Below, one piece after another: positions 50,801-60,111 of a stretch of 64,000 nt of DNA (positions are counted from its first letter, which is position 1; every line of letters starts with the position of its first letter). Origin of the DNA: Sipunculus nudus. Taxonomy: Eukaryota > Annelida > Sipuncula > Golfingiida > Sipunculidae. The notes below the pieces were generated by a model. The model searched no databases and had not been told where the DNA came from. It worked only from the letters and a program-made list of their open reading frames with translations. Location of the stretch: assembly GCA_026874595.1 (NCBI GenBank), contig CM049317.1, positions 33,472,901-33,536,900 on the forward strand, read 5' to 3'. Both the position numbers and the translations under genes were made by a program.

Positions 50801-53800
50801 CCTATTGGTTAGTTGTTATTGTCGGGGTCGTAAAAATACATTCCATCAAAGCCCCGATAAGTTTTCGCGGAGACATAGAAACCGTCATAGACGGCTGTAA
50901 AAAAAACTGAAATGAAAAGGATGAATGATTAAATAACAGTTTGTCCTAAATACCTGCAAATGCATCCATCATTTATTATAGAAAAGGTTCCGCTTTTCAA
51001 AATCCACTTTGTGTAGGAACTGAGCTTACCAAGTATACAGAGCGGATAATGGGATTCTGTGAAATCTTCGTCTTCCAGCCTGGTCTTTGATCCTGCATTA
51101 TTAAAGACCACTGTCACTCCAAGGGCATCGGTGTGACTCCCGGTAAGTCCGCCAGGGTGGTACATCTGCCAGATGTGCTTCTCTGGAACTAAAATGATAT
51201 CAATTGTCATGGAACTGAACACCACTGAAGCCGGCACTCCATTGTCAAAATCACCTTGATATTCCAAATAGTATATGGGAAGTTCAGCTCCATAACAATC
51301 TTGTCACAGCTAATGTAATTCATTTGTGTTAAATACGTCTGTAAGTTAAAAATGTATTAATTTTAAGAATTGTATAATTGGTTTGGTAAACGGTTTAGAA
51401 TAACTGTGTTTACGGATGATGGCTGGGTTTATTTTTTCAATCCATATTGGAACAAATTTATTAGTACATACATTGTGCCCTAGTCATGTATATGGCCCTT
51501 TGTGTCGAATCAACACCGCATGGCATGTTCTCATAAGTACAAATTGAGCAGCTTCCAGGTGTCCAGCCGTCCATCAATCCAAATTTGTTAAAACAGCAGC
51601 ATAACCTAGCATACCGGTCCTGTTGAACATTCATCATATATTTAGTGTGTAGCGCTAGAAGCGATCATTAATGTTAAAGGGTCTGTTTAATTAACGAGTG
51701 TCTTACTACATTTACAAGAAATTATCAACAGTTCTCGTACGTTTCCAGACACATCAAAGATGACCCATTTCATTATACAAAACTCAGACACATACCATGT
51801 GATGCGAGAAATACTTATATCCGTAGCAATAAGTTTTGCATTCATTTATTGACCATATGTAGGAACACCCAGTTGTCTGTACATGTCCGCTGCTGTAGCA
51901 TCCTTGATAATAAATACCCTCAGTATGCAGATCTAATCAAATACAGAGATGTCAAAGGGTCTTTTCTTCTACGAAAGATAAACTAATTACATTGTTCATT
52001 CATAGGTTATATTTTATTGTGCTAAATAGTAATCATTTACAAACCGAAACGTACGTTTATTTTATTCAGTTTTCCGGAAGCTGCCTTAAAATTAGAATAG
52101 ATTAATATTCAAAATACAGTTAAAAACAGGTATTTCCGAAAAAATGAAAAAATTTAATTATATGATTTGATTAAATATTGTATCGCCTTTTTATATTACA
52201 AAATGCTAACACTACACTACATATACATTTCGATTACTGTTGTGGTGGTATCTAGGAGACAGGAAAGCTATACATACGCCTCTTATGGAATAATCAAATG
52301 TTATTTTTAGGCAGGGATATGGAATGTTACATAGTTACGTTAAAGTAATAACATTGCCAAGTTTATATCTCCAATGAAGCCCGTCAGCTCCTTTATAATA
52401 ACTGTTCATGTCGGACCGAAGGATAAAACGATAACAAAAATATGACAAGAAAGAACATTTATTATTTCATATTGTTTTGGGATATACCTTTGTTCATCCA
52501 GTTCCAGTACAATGGCCCAGTCTTGCCGCCTATCCAAGCTTGTGAAACTGTTGAGTTTGTTATGAGCTCATGCAGAATATCATTTGGTATTGTAGAATTA
52601 TCCCATGCTAGCCGGCCCTGTTTCTCTTTGCTGGCTGTTTGTGCATCGGCCCAAGTGACCTCCCCAAGGTAGAGACAGAACCATTTATCTTCAATAGATA
52701 AAGGGGTGCATAAATAAAATATAATGGAACATAAGATAATATGATCTGCTGTTTCGTTTTTGAAATTGTAGAATTTTCAGCAAGAACCGGTTTTAGCCTA
52801 TGTCATGGCGATGGGGCGTCTCATATCCCGGCGTCCGTCCTCATTTCACAAAAATGCTTTTTCCTTTATTTCTACAGTGGCTTTTGAGTCTGCATGCTGG
52901 CCCTCCTGAGATACCAACCTTCAGTTATGATTAGTTTATTTCATGGGCCTTAGGCTTTATTTATTTATTTATTGATTTTTTTTTTTTTTTTTTGCCGGGT
53001 TCGGGTATAGTACTAAGTCTTTGACATTCTGGTTATGAAATACGATAGGAAGCATTCAAGCTCAGGATTCATCATTTATAAAACTAGAGGAAAGGAGGTC
53101 GAGTGCTTACCGGACATGACGTAGAAATAGTAAAGTGAATAAGCAATGGAAAAAAAACATTGCTTGTGAAGATAGGACCAATAATAACAAAGTTATGAGG
53201 ATATCAGATTTTGATGTATTTCGATGACCTTGACCTAGAACTTTTAAATCTATAAAATACACAAACAGCTTTGAGATCTCGTTCCGATATACGATACCTG
53301 TAAGTTACAAAGTGATTCTTGCAAGTATATGTCCTGTAGGATGCTATATGTCACGTGCAAGAAACAGCAAGCAAGCAAAGTTGAAGACTATTGACAAACA
53401 GACATACATACTGACAAAGTGACACATCTGAGATGACAGATGAATAATTAATCTTATGCAGAAGGCAAAGAAGGACAAAATGAGCTATAATCATAAAGGA
53501 AAGCTTTATAGTTTCGGATATATAGCAAAAAAATTGATATATCGAAATGTTTCGATTGCAGCGCTACTATCGACTATTTTCCGAAAATGAAAAATTAATT
53601 TTGATATATTTGGGTAAGACATAAGAAATACCAGTTTCAATAGGATTCCTGTAAAACTGTAGGCCTGTAGAATGACAAATATAAGACTCAAAAACAAGCA
53701 AGAATGCGAAATCGAGGACAACTGACAAACAGACAGGCATACTGACAAAGTAACAAATCGGAGATAAGAGTTTTTAGGTCAAAGTTATTGTGGAGGTGAA

Positions 53801-56459
53801 GATGGGCAAAATGTGTTATAATTTTTCGAGGTAAGGTTTATAGTTTTGGAGATTTTGCCCCTAGAGTGTAATTTCAGAAAATGAAAAAAAAACGACTTTC
53901 GAGATATAAGTATTAGACATAAGATGTACCTGTTTTAAAAGGATTACTTTCTGTAGATTGTTAATGGTAAGAACCAGCAATTAGGGAAAATTAAGGACAA
54001 CTGACAAACAGACATACTGACAAAGTGACAGTCGACTTGACCAGGTTACGGAGAGACCCAAAGGAAGAAACTGAGTCTAAAGCTGTGTTTCCATGTATCC
54101 ATAAAGCTCGAAGGCAAAAAAAATGGCATCCCTCTTTTTAAGATGAACTGTTTCCATGTGTACGTTTTAACGTGTTCTGCATGCGTATCCGCAAAAACGG
54201 ACCGCATCGAAATGGATCGGTGAGCGATTCATCCGTTTTGCGGATGGCAAAAATGCCTAAATTTCCCAACAGTGCCCTGGCGCCAGGTGAGATGAGACAT
54301 ATTGGCCTTTTTCCTGGCTGTCGCTCTTAGATTTTCAAAAGAGGCACGCAAAAAGGTATCCGCAAGAAACGTACGTACTTATGGAAACATTTTTTTGCGG
54401 ACCGCACACTATGGGGCGTACGTACATCTTTTGCGGATACGCTTTTTGCGGATACATGGAAACACAGCTTTAGTTTGTGAAAACAGGACTAATAGTGACC
54501 GAGTTATGAAAAATATTAAATGTTGAGGTTTTTCAATGACCTTGAATTTTGACCGATATTAATCCAAAACAATTGGCTTCTAGGGATTCCGGTTTTCTAT
54601 CAATTTTATAGGTTTGAAAGCGATAGCTAAAAGAGTGTGGCCTGTAGAGAGGGAAAAGACAAACTACACGACCCATGTCGAGCGCTTGCCGGAAGTTGAA
54701 GAAGAAAAACAGACGGACAGAGAGGTGAACATGTTTAAATGTTTAAATCAATATCCCATATTTTAGAGGAAGAAAAAAAATTATGTGTATGAAACTTTAT
54801 TGATTTTAAAAGTTGAGGTCTAAAACAACACACGGACCGACGTACAGAAACAGTAGGTCAAGGTCAGATTATTCTTTTAGATTATGCAGAATGGACAGGC
54901 GAGTAAAATAAGCTAGAGTCAATGTGGATACGGCCATTTAAACCACTTATGAAGAAAATAAGACATTGGGGCGTGTTTATGACATTGACATTTGACCATC
55001 CTTGACAACTATAAATAGGCCTGACGGGATAATAGGTATCTACCAACAGTATAAGCTTTAATGTGATTGCAGGAAACTTGGGCCTGCGTCAGAGATAGAA
55101 ATATCTGAATAATTCCAACTTCAACAAGTTTTACCCAAAATAAGGTCAACATGACAACGGCAGAATATGACCAAATCTTCACAGAAAAAAGGCCATTGAT
55201 TCTTTTTCAGATGCAGCAATAAAAATTATCATATCATTTATTGTCGTGGAGAATTGGCTAAATAACAATATATTGTACTGTTTGAGGTGCAGCGCCCCCT
55301 GGTGGCCATATACCAAAAATGAAAAATTAATTTTAGTATATGATAATTTTAAAACATCAAATATAATAATTTTAAATGATTGCTGCAAAATTGAGTCCTT
55401 TAGGGCGTCATTAATTGATATCTCGGAAAACAAACGGTGTACCGCTCCCTGGTGGTGATTTGCAAAACTTGAACATAATCTTGTTACACTAACTGAACTC
55501 TACGTGATGCAAGTAACAAGACCTCTCTACCTTTGAAAATGACAAAAGCTATAGTAAAAATACCAAGTATTTTATTCAAAAAAGAAAACCGCAGAATGAG
55601 GTCAAGTCTACCCAGAAATAAGCCCATTGATACTTGATTCAGATCCTTTACTTTAAGTTGTAACATTGTTAATAGTTTTGTAACCTTGGGACAAAAACGA
55701 AATTTTGATGTGGTTGACCCACGGAGCCCCCTGGGAGATGTATATACCAAAAATGAAAAATAATTTTCAAGATTTGTTTGTCTAATACACAATATGTATG
55801 CTTTGAAATGATTTCTTTGAAATTCGGGCCTGTGGGGCTTCTTTAATGAAATATCCTAAACATCTCGTACAGAACCCCCTGGTGGTCATTTCTGGAGACT
55901 AAAAATAAAATCTTGTTATATAAATTACAGTCTACATGATGTAAAATTTAGAACTCTCTAGCTTTTAAGATGACAAAGTTATAAAAATAAGGGTAAAAAA
56001 TTAAAATTTCATAAATATTAGCCAAACAATGCGTTACCATGGTAACCAAAGAATGTGACCATTTTATCATCTAAGATTGGCCCGCATAATAAGTGGGTGG
56101 GGAGGGGCAATGACCCTAACCTTGACCTTTGACCCATCATGACCAAAGATTATAGGGTTCCTTTCAGGAATATTTTATATTAACTACATTTGTTTCAGAG
56201 CAATTGCTGCATAACTGCAGACTGTATAATGCAGACAAACAGACAATCATACAAACAGACAAAACAGACATACGGAACAGACCAAAATGGTTGCCGAAAT
56301 CGAATATTTCCGGCAAGCAATGATGTTCGATGGTACAGTGAAAATTAAGGAAATATTCTCACCATTATTTTGTAGGCATATTTGAGTCCACGCTATCTGC
56401 CATACCTCAACGATTATAAATAAAGTTACCAGATGCCGTCTCTTTTTCGAATATTCCAT
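45715..56459 (-). CDS. C-type lectin/WSC type I membrane receptor (10-exon model)
   Basis: Joined minus-strand exons 56363-56459, 52488-52688, 51796-51932, 51472-51619, 51030-51299, 48674-48964, 48382-48534, 47950-48129, 46423-46537 and 45715-46213 total 2091 nt: 696 codons and a stop. All introns are GT-AG and all phases match, mostly phase 1. Domains: signal peptide ~1-25; N-terminal half of a C-type lectin domain ~33-99; WSC-like cysteine domain ~100-194; unrecognised domain with one Cys near each end ~195-284; C-type lectin domain ~290-432; Thr/Ser stalk ~433-500; transmembrane helix ~506-531; basic stop-transfer CWRKRRR; cytoplasmic tail to 696. It probably sits at the cell surface, binds an external ligand and signals through tail tyrosines. 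Family ligand is unknown; the model rests on sequence reading only, and exons between those listed could have been missed. Confidence 0.75.
46423..46537 (-). CDS. receptor exon 9: membrane-proximal segment and transmembrane helix
   Basis: 37 whole codons plus two bases; encodes IPVVAGVGSMAGLIILTAAV followed by VLLV, a single-pass helix. Acceptor TTTACAG/AT, donor TGTCTG/GTGAGT. Confidence 0.75.
46538..47949 (-). other. receptor intron 8
   Basis: No further exon recognised. A 100-codon minus-strand ORF (47202-47504) lacks a domain and fitting splice sites. A (TA)n tract lies at about 47845-47881. Confidence 0.5.
47950..48129 (-). CDS. receptor exon 8: Thr/Ser-rich stalk
   Basis: 59 whole codons, phase 1-1, rich in Thr and Ser (RVLTTVLKTETTK, SSTVSLTTE), probably O-glycosylated. 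Acceptor TTTGCAG/AC is good. The donor GAAT/GTAATT is weaker than the others; it was chosen because it keeps phase. Confidence 0.6.
48382..48534 (-). CDS. receptor exon 7: C-type lectin domain, second part
   Basis: 50 whole codons, phase 1-1. DHCILL, TKWTSTPCD and SGFICET are the conserved C-terminal Cys pattern. The calcium-site EPN/QPD motif is absent (sequence reads DDAKFPRKD), and WND reads WTS, so classical calcium-dependent sugar binding is unlikely. Acceptor TTCCAG/AT, donor ACCG/GTGAGC. Confidence 0.8.
48674..48964 (-). CDS. receptor exon 6: C-type lectin domain, first part
   Basis: 96 whole codons, phase 1-1. Contains GRCLAYIAEAVKWETAVDKC and later FWTFGSSRRWVWEDE. Acceptor CCACCAG/AC, donor GACGAAG/GTAACC. 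Confidence 0.8.
49684..49887 (+). pseudogene. plus-strand coding-like fragment, unrecognised
   Basis: Open frame preceded directly by an in-frame TAA, with amphipathic-helix-like content (VRDRLIQLFQSGLSPELRMA). It ends over a perfect splice-donor-like GTAAGT at about 49867-49872. It has no start codon near its beginning. It could be a relic of a transposon ORF or a chance frame; it runs antisense to the receptor. Confidence 0.25.
49916..50330. mobile_element. hAT-type MITE in receptor intron 5
   Basis: 415 bp flanked by an exact 8-bp duplication GTGAATAT (49908-49915 and 50331-50338). Ends are GAGTGGTGTGCC and, reversed, TAGTGGTAGG. Interior is rich in ATCGAT and CGATTA in inverted arrangement. 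No ORF of a transposase. Confidence 0.75.
51030..51299 (-). CDS. receptor exon 5: unrecognised extracellular domain
   Basis: 89 whole codons, phase 1-1. Begins CYGAELPIYYLEYQ and ends HYPLCIL, so a single Cys near each edge may close a disulfide. The middle is beta-like (SVVFSSMTIDIILVPE, LGVTVVFNN). I do not recognise the fold. Acceptor GACAAG/AT, donor CTTG/GTAAGC. Confidence 0.65.
51472..51619 (-). CDS. receptor exon 4: second half of WSC-like domain
   Basis: 49 codons starting DRYARLCCCFNKFG and including PGSCSICTYENMPCG, with Cys spacing of a WSC C-terminal half. Acceptor CAACAG/GAC (phase 0), donor CAAT/GTATGT (phase 1). Confidence 0.7.
51796..51932 (-). CDS. receptor exon 3: first half of WSC-like domain
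   Basis: 45 whole codons beginning HTEGIYYQGCYSSG, with Cys at YQGCY, TTGCSY, NECKTYC and an aromatic GYKYFS, matching the start of WSC domains (GCY, then C-x3-C and a Y/F-rich strand). Acceptor GATTAG/AT, donor CACATG/GTATGT, phase 1 to 0. Confidence 0.7.
52488..52688 (-). CDS. receptor exon 2: N-terminal half of a C-type lectin domain
   Basis: 66 whole codons. Encodes WFCLYLGEVTWADAQ, then GRLAW, then AWIGG and YWNWMNK, the order seen in the first half of C-type lectin folds (W-x-A helix 1, AWIG strand, W-x-W). Acceptor TTGAAG/AT, donor AAAG/GTATAT, phase 1-1. The usual second half (Cys pair, FICE) does not follow. Confidence 0.75.
54077..54473. mobile_element. 397-bp MITE with perfect 24-bp inverted ends
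   Basis: The left end (54077-54100) begins CTAAAGCTGTGTTTCC and the right end (54450-54473) is its exact reverse complement over 24 bp. Interior has repeated TATCCGCAA/TTGCGGATA segments, so much of it can fold on itself. No clear target duplication; superfamily undetermined. Confidence 0.8.
55292..55305 (-). promoter_or_regulatory. near-consensus CTCF-like site, reverse orientation
   Basis: On the minus strand it reads TGGCCACCAGGGGGCGCTG with flanks, almost the vertebrate consensus. Weaker reverse sites: 55442-55455 and 55872-55885. All oppose the orientation of the 0.3-7.2 kb sites. Confidence 0.55.
56033..56046. promoter_or_regulatory. perfect X-box palindrome GTTACCATGGTAAC
   Basis: Exact inverted repeat fitting the RFX X-box on both strands, within intron 1 about 320 bp downstream of exon 1. 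Confidence 0.45.
56363..56459 (-). CDS. receptor exon 1: start codon and signal peptide
   Basis: ATG at 56459-56457 with G at -3 and G at +4. A basic start (SKKRRH) precedes a hydrophobic stretch (LVTLFIIVEVWQIAWT), a classic signal peptide; cleavage is likely near AWT-QIC. Donor AATAATG/GTGAGA, phase 1. Intron 1 is about 3.7 kb. Confidence 0.7.
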
Positions 56460-56465
56460 CTCCAG

Positions 56466-56472
56466 TGAGTCA
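56466..56472. promoter_or_regulatory. AP-1-like TGAGTCA just upstream of the receptor start
   Basis: TGAGTCA lies 7 bp upstream of the ATG, with CACATG adjoining. A second GAGTCA is at about 56663. Could equally be 5' UTR sequence. Confidence 0.25.
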
Positions 56473-57936
56473 CATGTAAAAAGACGCTGACATCAATCAA
56501 CTGTCTTCTCAATAATCCGCAGATACACTACTGGGACCTATACACAACATTGTATTCTCAGGAAGTGTATATAGATGTATAACTGGCTGGTTTTAGTGTT
56601 GATTTACTCAGCAGTTACTTCCTCGCTCAGTTACGTGCAGGGTGCGATGAGTTTAACACAGGTTGAGTCAACACGACACGTACATTGATCTATAAATAGC
56701 TGAACAAGTTATTTGAATATGCAGGGACGTTCAAGAGATTTACGGTTCCTCCAGGGATTTCCTTCAGATGACGATCTCTAACCCAGGTACATAATGTTAT
56801 CTCAGTTAAGGAGGTTTATAATTGTTTAATGAATAGGTCTGTGGTCTGTCGGTGGCACATTTTTTTTGTGTGGATAACGGTATCAATGCGGTAAAAATTA
56901 TATGTAATTATTAAGCCTTCTAGATTTCAGAGTATATGCAAGGTTGGGGATGTTTTTAACCCAACTATTTGCTGTAACAGCATGTCAGTTTGTCCCATCA
57001 AGTTAATCAGTGTATCTGTGTTATTCAACATGTAGGTCGGCGTAATTCATGTAGCTCGGAAGTCTGCTTGCTCTGTAGCTCGGCAAACTGTCTGTAGCTC
57101 GGCGTAGCTCGGTGTAGCTGGCCAAAAAGACTGACCGGTTATAACATGTCATTGAGTCATTATAGCGTATCTCTGAGGTTCCAATATAATGCTAGTAACG
57201 CAACATTGGCCAACTGGGTTCACACCGGGAACACTGAGCTCCGATATCAACGCCTCAACCTCTAGAGTACGTCCTACAGCGACAAAAAAAATCATCTTCT
57301 TATAACAGGTCGATCAAGAGGTCCACTTATATATAAAGATAAGGAGGTGTTGTTATCACCCCTGTCTGTTTATTAAGTATGTATTTTTGTTACCTTATGG
57401 AGTCCTTAAGGCTCGGTAACAATGTCGATGAAGCCTCATCTTTACACAGCGCTCAGAGTGACGGCAGCCTACCTTTAAGAACTGGCAGGGTCAAACGCCA
57501 TCATCATCCAGAGATTTTAAATCTTTCGTGTCTTTTTTATAGATATCTTTATTTCCACGAACAAAATACCAAATAAAACATAGTCTGCTTATCCCTCACC
57601 TTCATTTCTCAGACCGTGTAAACCAATTTAAGTGAGTTCCTGGGAATTACTTGAGCAGATATGAAAATCAGAGTTTGCATCATGCATCCTTTTGAATGAG
57701 AAATAAAATTAGAAATCTGAATTCAAAGGAATCCAAGCCTCCGCTATGCTCCCAAAACCGTGTCTGCATTCAATTATTTGGCCTATATTCCCAGGTTCAT
57801 TCGTGCATAGGTGACTCTACATTTGTGAATATTCCTTAAGGGCGTTCCTGAATATAGACCATCAGTCGTAGCCACACAAAATCTAATCGGTTCTTCACTA
57901 ACCCATTTCTTCACTGACCCATTTTCCTGAAAATAT
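56473..57936. other. upstream region of the receptor gene
   Basis: No gene supported. Short TGTAGCTCGG repeats occur five times between about 57045 and 57115. The 65-codon ORF at 57379-57576 has no domain. Confidence 0.5.
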
Positions 57937-58498
57937 CATGCAGCCCATTCACGACTACGTAAGTTATGTTGGGAACACTCAAACAAACATGCACGGGGAT
58001 GAAAGTATACTCTCCTTAGCTTATATTATACATATGCATTGTATATACGCTAGGGTTTTGTGAATTTGATTTTTTTTATTTATATATCACATCGATCCAT
58101 GTACTGTCATATTGTCAGTAAAAATTTTGAACATTTCCAAGAAACAGGAGTAGAAATGCAGTTTTGAAACCCCGTACATTGCAGGGATATATGACATATA
58201 CACCTGTACCTCTGACATGCAGCCCATTCACGACTACGTAAGTTATGTTGGGAACACTCAAACAAACATGCACGGGGATGAAAGTATACTCTCCTTAGCT
58301 TATATTATACATATGCATTGTATATACGCTAGGGTTTTGTGAATTTGATTTTTTTTATTTATATATCACATCGATCCATGTACTGTCATATTGTCAGTAA
58401 AAATTTTGAACATTTCCAAGAAACAGGAGTAGAAATGCAGTTTTGAAACCCCGTACATTGCAGGGATATATGACATATACACCTGTACCTCTGACATG
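57937..58498 (+). repeat. exact 279-bp tandem duplication
   Basis: 57937-58215 and 58216-58494 read identically, with CATG repeated once more at 58495-58498 as a 4-bp microhomology at the junctions. Either a very recent duplication or an assembly artefact. Confidence 0.9.
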
Positions 58499-59589
58499 GT
58501 CACTGCACTTCAAAAGGAAACTTTTCCTGTAAGCGACGTCACTTATTAATTAACTAAATGTTTGAATACAGGCAAGTCATTTCATAAGTGCAGTAAAAAC
58601 AACAGGTTGCCTTTTGATAAGTGTTTATTTAAGCCGTTCATCCTTGAGGGTGGTTTAAACTGTTTCATAATTGCATAGGCCTACATTCAAAATACTATAT
58701 ATACATGTTTAAAATATAATTAAAAAGACAACAAAACACCAGTAATATTGCATGGTAAGTGATGTTAAAATATGTCTTCATAATGCTTGCACGTGATGTC
58801 GGCGTCGCCAGTCAGCTGAACTAAAATAGATTATGTTGCTTGCCGCTTAGGTACGGAGGCTCGTGTAGGTGACTCGTGCCCACGCGATAGTATCTCGTTA
58901 TTGGCAATTTCTCGTGCGCATTTGATAATTATATCGCTGCCTGGCAGCACTGAGTCACCCCAAGTATATAACGGAAGCAATGTCCTAGGTTTGATAGGTA
59001 AAAGTGCAGTCTAGCTGACCAATATTTTGACCCCTAACTGGAAAGCTTTACCACATATCAATAACATTTTTTGTCTGCATGTTGAAGTTGACAGTGATGT
59101 GCATCAGCTAATGTATGATATTTGATTGTTTACTAAGAATATATTTTGTTGTGATACAGAAAGCATTATTGCTAAAACAATGCGACGATTATAGATATTG
59201 CAGTGCTGACATATATGTCATGATGCGATCAAATGTGCCGCTGTAGATGTATTCGTATAAAATGTTTTCCAGAAGATTATGTTTAATTTTAAATAGAAAT
59301 AATATAAACAACTGTTTTACATGATCAAACTGTCTATATCTAAAGTGTCTTCCATCCAAGGTGACGACGTCGTGCCGTCAACATGTATACAAACTGTCGG
59401 GTGATTGTTCAATCGCATGATAGATCAATGAAAGTCAAAATTATTGCAACGATTTAAAAAAAAAAAACACTGACTTCTTAATTCATTCCCCTAGTTATTT
59501 CATGCTGCCTAGTGTTACAAAATTTCCATTTCAAAATCTGTGTTCATCACGCATACGTGATTTGTTTATATTAGGTTCCATAACAAAAT
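58499..59589 (+). other. gene-free stretch, possible 5' LTR at its end
   Basis: A TATA-like 'aagtatataac' lies at about 58962. The sequence just before the primer binding site ends 'ccataaca', compatible with an LTR 3' end (CA). The LTR start could not be placed and no second LTR was seen. Confidence 0.3.
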
Positions 59590-59606
59590 TGGGGGCTCGT
59601 CTGGAT
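59590..59606 (+). mobile_element. LTR-retrotransposon primer binding site (tRNA-Pro-like)
   Basis: TGGGGGCTCGTCTGGAT differs from the complement of an animal tRNA-Pro 3' end (TGGGGGCTCGTCCGGGAT) by one substitution and one missing base. It lies 143 bp upstream of the gag-like ORF, as expected. Confidence 0.65.
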
Positions 59607-59748
59607 GCTTAATAGTTTTGACAATTTATTAGGCCTTGACCTGGACATTGTTTAATCATACATTGTTTACAAGATCACATTTTGTTTATAGTACATTGTT
59701 TACAGGATTTATCTCGGTGGTTATTTATTATTGTTTTAACATCTTAAC

Positions 59749-60111
59749 ATGGCAGATTTCAAACCTGAGACATTTGTTGACGATCCTGACCCTGATCAAC
59801 TTGAACAGTTGTCAAAAGAACAGTTATTGCGTTTGGGACAACACTTAGGGCTAAGTGTAAAAAAAGCTTTGAGAAAGCCTGATTTCATTGCTAAAATCAT
59901 GCAATATCAAGTAAGCAAAGGTTTAATTGAAGAGACTGAAGTTGAAACATAAAAAATGACAGCCTTGCTATGCAATTAGAATTTTAAAAAAGTTGGAAAT
60001 ACAACATGAGCTAGCATTTAAAGAGAGGGAAGAATGGTTAGAAAGAGAAAGACTAGAAAAAGAAATAGAAAGAGACAGACTAGGAAAAGTTGGGGGAGGG
60101 GGCAGCTGTTA
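59749..60111 (+). pseudogene. truncated gag-like gene of an LTR retrotransposon
   Basis: First part, 59749-59952: 67 codons starting MADFKPETFVDDP with a helix-rich LSKEQLLRLGQHLGL segment and VKKALRKPDFI, the type of N-terminus seen in gag-like ORFs of invertebrate gypsy-type elements. A stop at 59950 and a frame change follow. The second part, about 59992-60111, encodes a charged coiled coil (LAFKEREEWLERERLEKEIE) that ends in a stop. The nucleocapsid, protease, reverse transcriptase and integrase regions are absent. A purine tract (about 60084-60103) at the break resembles a polypurine tract, so an internal deletion may have joined gag to the 3' end. Confidence 0.6.

Larger units (their letters stand above)
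48965..51029 (-). other. receptor intron 5
   Basis: Contains the hAT-type MITE (49916-50330) and a plus-strand open fragment (49684-49887). No extra exon in a compatible phase was recognised. Confidence 0.5.
53220..56340 (-). repeat. inverted relative of the 1-8.7 kb composite repeat, in receptor intron 1
   Basis: The reverse complement carries the same landmarks: CTTGCCGG (near 54666) and CCGGCAAGC (near 56308), 'ggacaactgacaaacagac' at about 53715 and 53995, CCATGGTAAC, 'gaccttgacc', and CTCF-like cores at 55292, 55442 and 55872. Non-coding. Confidence 0.75.
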
